The position numbers and the translations under genes were made by a program. This document shows positions 55,881-64,000 of a stretch of DNA of 64,000 bases, one piece after another (positions within the stretch are counted from its first letter, which is position 1; every line of letters begins with the position of its first letter). Source of the DNA: Synaphobranchus kaupii (lineage: Eukaryota; Chordata; Actinopteri; Anguilliformes; Synaphobranchidae); assembly GCA_029718625.1 (NCBI GenBank), contig CM056395.1, positions 19,928,309 through 19,992,308 of the forward strand. Direction: 5' to 3'. The notes beneath the pieces were generated by a model, which was given only the letters and a program-made list of their open reading frames with translations, had not been told where the DNA came from and did not search any database.

Positions 55881-55899
55881 CTTTTATACCCAGTCATGA

Positions 55900-56178
55900 T
55901 AGCATCACCTGTTTACCTGTGGAATATTCCAAACAGGTGTTTTTTGAACTTCCCATTCTTTTTTTTGTCCCCTGTCCCAACTTTTTTGGAACGTATTGCA
56001 GGCATAAAATTCGGAATTAGTGTATATTTACAAAAATCAATAAAGTTTATAACTTAAAACATTAAATTCTTTGTACTGTTTTCAATTAAATATATGTAAA
56101 AGAGAATTTACAAATCACTGCTTTCTGCTTTTATGTGCATTTTACATCCTGTCCCAACTTTTTTGGAATTGGGGTTTG
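55900..56178 (-). mobile_element. DNA transposon end with TACAAACCCCAATTCC terminus
   Basis: Read on the minus strand from 56178 it starts TACAAACCCCAATTCCAAAA, then AAGTTGGGACAGG, which recurs near 55985. This terminus is common in fish genomes and is usually assigned to a TA-inserting DNA transposon. No ORF. Confidence 0.6.
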
Positions 56179-56189
56179 TATATGTATAT

Positions 56190-56350
56190 AGACGGGTGAC
56201 AAATTAAAGGACAAACCCCAACAGCGAGGTTCTGTTATGCTGTGGAGGGCATTTTCCTGGCATGGTTTGGGTCCACTTGTCCCCTTAAGAGAGAAGGGTC
56301 ACTGCAAATCTAATTTGTAGTACAAATCTAATTTGTTGGTAAAAAAATAT
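56190..56350 (+). pseudogene. Tc1 fragment
   Basis: GGGTGACAAATTAAAGGA resembles a Tc1 terminus, followed by a frame reading RFCYAVEGIFLAWFGSTCP, reminiscent of the Tc1 G-W-F region. Short and decayed. Confidence 0.4.
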
Positions 56351-56995
56351 GTCCTTTGGGAACGGTTGGTTGAATAAATTAATTCATGGATATTCACATA
56401 CTGAAATAATGGTAGCTGTAACTGTGGCAATGCACAAATGAGAATGAATCTAACATGACTGCATGCCTCTCTTGCCCAACCTCTCTTCCGATTGGCTCTG
56501 AATCTGATTCCGAATCACTTCTAATTGGCTGCTCTGGCTGCTAATCATCACTAATGATGGTGGACAAAATGATGGTTGACATTAGACCTATATACAGGGG
56601 ATAGACTCCAAAAGGATAAGGCCAGAGAATAGGTGGAACTATCCAGATATAGTGTAGATTGCGCATGCGTTTACACAAGGAAGACAATGCACAGAGAAGC
56701 TATACATATGGTCGGAAAGCTCCAGCTGTATTCAAGCTTCTTGATAGCTCATACGGTTGCGGAGATGCTCTTTTAAAAAATCGGCATATACAAATGTGTT
56801 GGCGGCGACACGTTAAGTTTTAAAGGGTTAAAAAGGGCAACAACACTAAACACACACAAGTTTTTAGCAATAAGTAACAAAAATGCTTTAGGTTTTTTTT
56901 TGTTACATATGAAAAAAGAAATAATTAATGCTCTTGCAGCTGAGAGACTGCTTATAGAGGGAATGTACCACGATGCCAGGAGGACACAGAACAGC

Positions 56996-57736
56996 TCAAA
57001 GTATAGTACAATAATCCCAGAATCCTTTGTTACGATGAGGTGGGCTGGGGGACTTGTAATCTGGTGTTGGTTTAGTGGACTCCATTTCGATCGCTACTGC
57101 GGTGGTTATGTTGGCTGGAGTTGCTGGGCCCCCCTCCAGCTGACTCAACTCTGACTTGTAATCTGGTGTTGGTTTAGTGGACTCCATTTCGATCGCTACT
57201 GCGGTGGTTATGTTGGCTGGAGTTGCTGAGCCCCTCTCCAGCTGACTCAAAAACTCAGAAAGCTCCAACCTCTTGATTACCTTCATCAGGCCTTTACTGA
57301 TGCGATACGTGTGCTCACTGTCAAAGCTCCCCTTTCCCTTGTGCTTTGTAGCATATATCCTGTCAATAATGTTCTCGGGGCCCACGCTGAGGATGAGGCG
57401 ATCACTGTTGCTGACAGCCACGTTCCATTGGTAGTTTTCCATGACATAGATAGGCAAAAACTGGGCATTTGTCAGATTCAGGTTGCCTACCTCGTAGTAC
57501 GAGTGATCCTCTCTCAGAACAGGCAGGTCGTACTCGCTGTTCTTAAAGTAGTGAAACCCATAGTCACCTCTTTCGGGATCACACAGAAGGGCCGAATCGA
57601 CACTGAAGCAGTCGCGGGCCAGCCAATGGAGGAGCCTCAGCCCATGCCTGGGGCGTCGCCGACCAAATCCACTGTCTCTCAGTTGGGTCAATTCATTCAG
57701 CGTTTCAAGCTTATCACTGGAGGAGGGAATGACCAT
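56996..57736 (-). CDS. CaaX-tailed tandem family protein, copy C
   Basis: 246 residues in one coding exon; the ATG (MVIPSSSDKLE) follows an acceptor-like TAGGCCTCAG by one base. The core aligns with copies A and B: RRRPRHGLRLLHWLARDC, DYGFHYFKNSEYDLPV, YYEVGNLNLTNAQFLPIY, SNSDRLILSVGPENI and HTYRISKGLMKVIKRLE. Unlike A and B it lacks Gly2. Residues near the C-terminus form two 34-residue tandem repeats (ELSQLE, then TPANITTAVAIEMESTKPTP), after which the chain ends DYCTIL, whose CTIL is again a CaaX box with Leu. More diverged than A and B, so an older duplicate. Function unknown. Confidence 0.72.
   Translation of the reverse strand: MVIPSSSDKLETLNELTQLRDSGFGRRRPRHGLRLLHWLARDCFSVDSALLCDPERGDYGFHYFKNSEYDLPVLREDHSYYEVGNLNLTNAQFLPIYVMENYQWNVAVSNSDRLILSVGPENIIDRIYATKHKGKGSFDSEHTYRISKGLMKVIKRLELSEFLSQLERGSATPANITTAVAIEMESTKPTPDYKSELSQLEGGPATPANITTAVAIEMESTKPTPDYKSPSPPHRNKGFWDYCTIL
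57051..57254. repeat. Two 102-bp coding tandem repeats
   Basis: 57051-57152 and 57153-57254 differ at only a few positions; the unit is 34 codons, so the reading frame of copy C is kept. Confidence 0.95.
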
Positions 57737-57989
57737 GCTGAGGCCTAAAATGGGAATGCTTAGGACTTTGTAACAGAAAGGAATGGAAAGGGAGACAGAA
57801 AGAGGAGTTGGAGAAAGAGGTGTATAGAGTGAGAGTGAGGAGGACATAGAGAAAGAAGGACATAGATAAATAAACTGGTGTGGGTGTGCCACTCACTAAC
57901 ACATCTCCAGGTATTGTATGAGTTAGGCTACTACCCATTAAACTAGTATAAGCTGTCCACTGGAAAATTACATTCATTTTTACTGTGCT

Positions 57990-58600
57990 GCCAAGTTATG
58001 CACATACTGTATCCAGAACTTGAGATTCATTAAAGTTCTCTGTAGGAAAAGGTGTGACCACGCAAGACGTGTATGTGAACATAAACACACGTCATGGCCC
58101 ATTACCAAGACACATGCCAAAGCTGGGTTTGTCCAAGCTGACACTTTCAAGGTTAAACACTATATAGCAAACGATCGTGTGTGCTCTTGATTTATAGCAT
58201 TACATCCTCACCCATCACTAGCTTCCTCTCCCTCTCTCATCTCTCTCTCATACACCCCCTCTCAAATTAGACTGGCCATGATCAACAGGGCAAAGTAAGG
58301 CATCACACGGGCAAATAATACTAGAAATGAAAACAGAATAGGAATAATAATAGGAAGAAAAAAGTGATGGGTGACTGGGGTGAGGACATAATTCTATCAT
58401 TCAAGAGCACATAAAGAATGCTCCCTATAGTGTGTACCTTGAAAGTGTCAGCGCGGACAATCTCTTTGGTATGTGCCTTAGTGATGGCTAGGTAATGCCG
58501 TGTGTTTCACATAAACGCCTTCCGTGATCACACCTTTTCCTACAGAGAACTTTAATAATGAATCTCAAGTTCTGGATATGTGCATAACTTACATGATAGC
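57990..58600. repeat. Fold-back element with ~220-bp arms
   Basis: TCCAGAACTTGAGATTCATT at the left is matched inverted by AATGAATCTCAAGTTCTGGA at the right; arms about 57990-58225 and 58370-58600 include GGAAAAGGTGTGA / TCACACCTTTTCC. No ORF. Confidence 0.8.
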
Positions 58601-59476
58601 ACAGTGAAAATACATGCTAACTACAGTGTAAACTATGGTGGTGTGCACTAATTACCGTTCTTTGCTTTTCGTTGTGTACCCTACTGTATTGCCTTGTAGC
58701 CTAGGTTACTTGTTGTTATTGTAAACAGCTGCTTTCTATGTCAAAGCAAATTTCCCGTGGGGACAACAAAGTTTATCTGAATTGACTAAAATAGTAGGCT
58801 ATTACCAGCAACGACAACGGCAGAAACAACAACTCATACGAGGCAGGTAGCCAAATTTCCCTTTGCTGCCTTAATTCCAGGATATGGTACATCTCAACAT
58901 ACACTGGCTGTGTGTGTCGCTCGCCAAATAAGATTGCTGAATAAGTATTACAAATGAGAATTAACATGCTGTTTATCAGAATAATAAATATGCATCTCTC
59001 GCTACAAACAGGCGTTATAGTAGCCTACCTGGGTTTAGGTAAAGCGTCTGGTCAAGCGATCTGTTGCCGTCTTTTTCACTGCATAATAAATGCACAGACT
59101 TTTCTTGAGAGGAGCAATACTTAACTGGTAAATCGAAACTGAGAGTAGGCTACGCTTGGGTGTGCGCCCGTGTTTTAACGCGCTTGGAAAGGGTTACGAA
59201 AATGAACTATAGTTGCTATAGTTATTGTCTAGATACTATAAGAATATTATAGTTTTTTTTCGCCCACTATAACAATTCTGTAGTATTTATAGTATTGAAA
59301 CTTTGTGTCACGTGAAGGTATGAAATAGCAATCATGTAGAGGCTATAGTGGAAATGATGATGTGCAATTCAGCTGTTACATTATTATTACGGTATTGGCA
59401 TTATTTTGTTCAGAAAATTGTGTTCACAAATACGATTTTTATACGAATACGATTTTTTATTTAGCATTTTTAAATA
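58601..59476. other. Intergenic, nothing recognised
   Basis: AT-rich; a short cluster of TATAGTATTT-like repeats at about 59215-59300. No gene. Confidence 0.45.
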
Positions 59477-60838
59477 AGGTGAATTCGGGTATTGTGGGAC
59501 ACTTTTTGGTAGGTGCTCCAGGAGACGTACAAAAGGCCTGTTTACTTACTCCAGTGATGTTTCTATAAATAAGTTCATGCCTTCTTAACATTTATATGTT
59601 GGAATTAAATATAAATACATGACTCTTTCCAAGCTACACTCCTTCAAACATCACATGACCCCCTATCTCACTCAGGCAGTTTGTTCAGGTATTGTGGGAC
59701 AGTCATTCTAAATTAAAAAAACAAGCTTCTTGTAGTGAATTAAAACCTTACAATTAAAAACTAACAATACCTTTGACCCTTTTCTGCAGTGTAGATTTAG
59801 GGACACCCCAAGCTCTTGCCAAAAAACGGAGTTTAACACCTGTCCAGACTCCACTAGCTCCCTATACTCATTAATTGCCCCTATACTCATTCTATCTTCA
59901 CTCCACAAATCATGCCTCGTTACCTTTACTCCTCCCTGATTATGCTGATCATCCTTCCTTCCTCTTTTCTTCCCTCTCTCTGCCTTTTCCCTGACTCCCT
60001 TGGGGCCATTATCTGCAACACGTAGTTTCACAAAGGTTAAAATATTGTGAAATCTTTGTTTAACAGCACTTGTACCACATTTAATGTATTCATGTCAACA
60101 ACAGACATCTTTTTATTTATTCATTTACCTATCTACCAGTTATATAGGTTAACCTGGTGATATCTATCTATCTGTTATTTGTAGTCCTAGGCTATAATGC
60201 TGGGTAAAGGGGGAGAGGTGGATGTTGTAGCAGGACCGTGGGGAGTGATGTATTGTGGGGTGTAAAATAGGCATGCTGATGCTGAATACATATTTGCAAA
60301 TAAATTTAGGATCTGTAATAACATGTTAAAGCATATAGGTTAGCCATATTATAGTTTTACAGCATAAATAAAGCATTAAATGCTGTCCCACTTTACCTGA
60401 ACAGTGCTGTCCCACTTTACCTAGCATGTTCAGGTAATGTGGGACAGTGCCATAAAACGTTTTTTCACAGACACAAAATTATATTTTACAAATATTTTTC
60501 GTGTGTTTTAACCAGTGGTTAAACCACTTCATTATGACCTTGTAGAACAGGTTGTAACCTTATTTAAATTCCACTAAGAGCCTTATGTTTGAGAAGTGAA
60601 ATGTCATTTGCCACCGAACTTACCACGTGCTTCCACTGAGAAGTCTTCCTGTAAAGATAGACCACGCCCCTTCTGATGATGACCGAGCAATCAAAACCAT
60701 TGTTTTATGACAAGAGGTATTGTAGCAAAAAATTCAAGAACAGTTTTGGTTATTGGTTGTTGATTTTCACATAGCACATAAACCCAAAGCTTAGCTGTCC
60801 CACAATACCTGATGTCCCACATTACCTGAATCCACCTA
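59477..60838. mobile_element. pogo-like DNA transposon remnant
   Basis: Ends AGGTGAATTCGGGTATTGTG and (inverted) AGGTGGATTCAGGTAATGTG, each followed by GGACA. The motif TGTCCCAC or its inverse recurs near 59492, 59693, 60384, 60410, 60432, 60797 and 60812, like subterminal binding sites. It holds a broken transposase start on the minus strand. Confidence 0.7.
59760..60031 (-). pseudogene. pogo transposase N-terminal fragment
   Basis: Minus-strand frame with KRGRKDDQHNQ, then LWSEDRMSIGAINEYRELVE; after a frame break another frame reads RAWGVPKSTLQKRVKGI. This is the psq-type helix-turn-helix at the N-terminus of pogo/Tigger transposases (W..E.M..A...........A..GVP.STL..R). The DDE domain is absent. 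Confidence 0.72.
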
Positions 60839-60887
60839 CTAAACAGACGGGATTGCTGCGTGGATTTGCTTACATTCAGTGAGAAGA

Positions 60888-61513
60888 GCATTAGGCCATG
60901 TAAAAAAATTTTTTTTTTTAAATTTAAGCACCAGGTACAGCGGACTGTAGAGAGAAATAAAGAGGACAGAATATATAGAACATTGCGTCTCTCGACCAAA
61001 TTGCTTCTGTTTAATTGTAGCCTGTCAACATCAGTTTTGCTCATATTGATTGTAATGTTTCATGTATTTTTGGTCAATAAATGTTCCTTGATTGATTGTA
61101 TGTTATTGGTTTTATGCTTGTACTACACCATAGACCAGATCTGGCTACAACCTTTTTTACAACAATAAAATACTGTATAGACCAAAGTTCAAGCAATCAT
61201 AAAACATTTAATAGGTCAATATAATTATAAGCATGCCCTGTCATGGATAGGCTTTGTTTTGAAATTCATGCTGCACACTAACAATTTTGCGTGGTGGTCG
61301 ATAGAGGGCTAGGGCTAGTGGATCGGATAGGATCTCCTAGTGCGGTGTGAGTACGATTTCCTATGTAAATGGCTTAGAAATAGGATTTCCCCGTGTTTTC
61401 TGCAACTTCTGGCCATCGTCACGAAAAAAAAAAAAAAAAAAAAAGTCGTCGGGGCCTTTTTCGGATGTCGGGCGGGGACGATCAACAACTTTTTTTTTTT
61501 TTACATGGCCTTA
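60888..61513. mobile_element. MITE with TTAGGCCATGTAAAAA termini
   Basis: TTAGGCCATGTAAAAAAATT near 60891 and its inverse (TTTTTTACATGGCCTTA) ending near 61513. No ORF of note; an A-run and T-run sit near the right end. Confidence 0.6.
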
Positions 61514-61529
61514 GTGAGGTCGGGCACTG

Positions 61530-61790
61530 ATGTTGGCGATTAGGCCTGGCTCAGGTGTTCAATTGGGTTGAGGTCAGGACTCCGTGCAGGCCAGTCAAGT
61601 TCTTCCACACCGATCTCAACAAACATTTTGTGCACGGTGGCACTGTCATTCTGAAACACTAAAGGGGCTTCCTAAAACTATTTCCCCAAAGTTAATGGCA
61701 GAGAATCGTCTAAAATGTCATTGTATGCTGCAGCGTTAAGATTTGCCTCTACTAGAATTGAGGGCCTAGTCCAAATCAAGTAAAACCGCC
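61530..61790 (-). pseudogene. Tc1 transposase C-terminal remnant
   Basis: Read on the minus strand, TTCAACACCGATCTC-type sequence encodes VGVEELDWPARSPDLNPIE, the conserved third-catalytic-residue region of Tc1 transposases. Short, no termini, next to a different Tc1 element. Confidence 0.65.
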
Positions 61791-61813
61791 CCAAACCAAG
61801 AGGTGTCTGCCGG

Positions 61814-63021
61814 ATATAGGGGGAAAATATGGGAAACACTTACAAAAACGGAATATCTAGTAATAACAAGTAGGCCTTTGCCTTCAAAACAGTTTCAATC
61901 CTTCTAGGAATGCTGTCATACAATTTCTGAACTGTGCGTAGTAGGATATTGGCCCATTGTTCAAGAAGGACCGTCTCCAGTTCTTTGAAGGATGAAGGAG
62001 GTGGAAATCTAGTTCGCAATCTGCACTCCAGAATGTCCCATAAAGGTTCAATTATGTTTAGATCTGATGATTATGCAGACCATGGAAGGCATTTGACGTC
62101 ATCCTTGTGTTCTTGGAACCATTCTTTAATGTTTTAGCAGTGTGTATGGGGGCGTTATCATGTTGGAATATGGGAACATCATGAGGGAAGTGTTTGCACC
62201 ATAGGGTGCACCTGGTCTTGTAAAATGGTTTCATATTGTTTGTCCATTACACGTCCATGGAGAGCAATCATTGGACCCAATGAGTCCCGTGAAATGGCTG
62301 CCCATACCATTACAGAACCACCACTATACTTAACAGTTGGCAACAGATATTGTGGATTGAATACCTCCTTAGGCTTTCTCCAAACATAAACCTGTCCTGA
62401 TGTATTAAAAAGAGTAAAATATGACTCATCAGACCATATAACTTTTCTCCATTGCTCAGGGGTCCAAGTTTTGTGTTCCTGATACCATGTTATCCGTTTT
62501 TGTGCATTAGCCTTGGATACAAATGGCGGCCCGGCCATAAATACCAGCTTTGTGAAGCTCACAACGTACTGTTTTTGTGGAGACTGGTTCAGCTATGGAT
62601 TGATTAAATTCTGTGGCGATTTTTCAAGCTACAGTTCCGTAGTTATTAGCAACAGTCATATAAAATGTCCGTCTGTTCCTGTTGTAGAGTTGACTGTCTT
62701 GCGGACAGTTCTTTTTTGCTGATGCTGTTTTTTGGAGTTGGGCATATGTTGTCATAATTTTTGACACTGTTCCCAGTGCCACCTTAAATTATTTTGCCGT
62801 TTTCAGGCGCCAACTATTTGGCCCCTTTGGAACTCTGTTAGTATCCTCATCTTGCTTTGGAGACTTACCTAGCAAAGTGCTGCTGGTTAGACCTCTTTTA
62901 AGCAGACACGTGGCTAATTAGCATTCAAATGAATAGGAATCACCTGTGTATATGCTTTTGTAATTGTGGTTTAGATGCCTCAGTTTTTCAGCGGTATTTC
63001 CGATATTTTGTCCACCCCCTG
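61814..63021 (-). mobile_element. Tc1 element, degenerate
   Basis: Left end AGGGGGAAAATATGGGAAAC and inverted right end CAGGGGGTGGACAAAATATC are related Tc1 termini. The interior holds a broken transposase on the minus strand. Confidence 0.75.
62179..62562 (-). pseudogene. Tc1 transposase catalytic fragment
   Basis: Frame of 127 codons with NAQKRITWYQEHKTWTPEQW, VIWSDESYFTLF (first catalytic Asp), VYVWRKPKE, GGSVMVWAAIS and VMDKQYETILQDQVHP. It ends before the second Asp region; upstream and downstream parts of the protein lie in other frames. Confidence 0.82.
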
Positions 63022-64000
63022 TACTTTTGATTATATAATGTATGAAGTGCAGGTCCACTCACATGCAGAGAAATTAAAACATGGCAAGTAAACTTTTTCA
63101 TCTTTTATTATCCCATCTCTCATCATCGTTATTTAATACACTCAGAACAACCTGCAGTCACGGAGAGAGAAGAGAAAGAGAGAGAGAGAACCAGTGACAA
63201 AGCTGCAACCCCATCGTTGGTAGAAGAAAATAAAAATGCTTAAAAATAATGGAAATCAAAATGAATAAAAGATAACCAATCTGTAAACTCTGAAAAATAT
63301 TGTTACAACAGTATAACAGCAATGAAAAGCCATTTTACTGTAAGAAAACAGTAGGTGGTATAATTAGAAATAATAAAAATGCATAATTAATCTAATGTCC
63401 AAGTTTAATTTCAAAGAGCTCCCCATTTTCTGTAAAAAAACAAAAGAAAAAAAAAGTCTATTTTCTCTTAAAAACAGGAAAACAAGACTAACAGAGATGG
63501 AAAAAAAATGACAAAATCACATCCTTCCCAAACATAATTGACTATTATCATTATTATTTCTTAATCACTTGATAAATACACAGAGATATTTGCAATAACT
63601 GATTTGTATTCTTTTTTCCCCCTCACTTGATTTAAGTACACTTGAAAAAAAAAAATGAAAAAAAAGAAACAACTGGGTGGGGGTGGGGGGGGGGGGGGGG
63701 GGGTCAAACAGAACTGCACCCCACACATTTCTGTTAAACTTTATTCAAGTTGTTTTGTGACCCCACACATGCTTGCATATGCTCATAAACATGGAAAAAA
63801 ACTACACCGTAGTCTACATGGGGCAATCTCTGCCCCAACCACAATTAGCTTCCCCCACCCCTCATCCAAACCATTTAGAGGAAAAGGTGGAAACTGATCC
63901 AAGACCAGTTTCTACTGACAGACCTGCTCCAGGGTTGTTAGAATAAAGCTGTAGAATGATGCCACCTATCGACATATTGGAGCTAAACTGGAACCTAAGC
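63022..64000. other. AT-rich end of window, no gene seen
   Basis: Long A-rich stretches, a (AG)n patch near 63168-63190 and a 19-base G-run at 63685-63703. On the minus strand ATAATAAAAG near 63100 could be a polyadenylation signal for a gene lying to the right, but no coding exon is visible. Confidence 0.35.

Noticed and set aside
57311..57748. 145-codon plus-strand ORF
   Set aside because: Antisense shadow of CaaX family copy C; the minus frame has conserved paralogs.

Overview
This is vertebrate genomic DNA, almost certainly from a teleost fish. Four multi-exon genes with GT-AG introns (one junction GC-AG) can be rebuilt exon by exon: CCDC86, CLDND1, an ACY3/aspartoacylase-family amidohydrolase and an ecto-ADP-ribosyltransferase. 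A two-exon ubiquitin-like gene and a three-member tandem family of small fish-type proteins with prenylation (CaaX) tails are also present. The background is typical of fish: hAT MITEs with 8-bp target duplications, Tc1/mariner, pogo and piggyBac remnants, tRNA-derived SINEs, LINE fragments and long CA repeats. The species cannot be fixed from sequence alone; one Tc1 MITE (12.8-13.4 kb) resembles families abundant in salmonids and pike.

Layout. 0-8.5 kb: transposon-rich with no host gene (hAT, piggyBac fold-back, MITEs, a three-copy diverged repeat). 8.6-9.45 kb (minus): ubiquitin-like protein ending in Gly-Gly. 12.3-19.0 kb (minus): CCDC86 in four exons, its introns loaded with transposons and microsatellites. 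19.2-21.6 kb: LINE fragment, CA repeat and nested MITEs. 22.8-24.6 kb (plus): CLDND1 in four coding exons. 26-27 kb: a palindrome of about 0.9 kb. 27.7-30.6 kb (minus): ACY3-like gene in six exons with a frameshifting 7-nt loss in exon 2. 31.9-33.5 kb: palindromic element split by a hAT MITE. 35.6-37.2 kb (minus): GPI-anchored ADP-ribosyltransferase in three exons. 37.8-39.4 kb: decayed hAT transposon. 40.5-41.4 kb: LINE fragment. 41.7-43.3 kb: solo LTR with a 5-bp target duplication. 44.4-47.1 kb: Tc1-family elements. 48.4-57.7 kb (minus): three CaaX-tailed paralogs, the first two lying on a segmental duplication of about 2.5 kb. 58-63 kb: fold-back, pogo-like and Tc1 elements. 63-64 kb: AT-rich DNA, no gene seen.

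How the genes relate. They do not form a pathway. CCDC86 is a nuclear/nucleolar factor, CLDND1 a four-pass membrane protein, ACY3 a zinc deacylase and the ART a cell-surface enzyme. The most interesting loci are the ubiquitin-like gene with a mature diglycine tail, the tandem CaaX family with rapidly changing C-terminal regions, the frameshifted ACY3 copy and the ART whose expected catalytic Arg position is a His. A recurring feature is that simple repeats sit directly at splice junctions of three genes.
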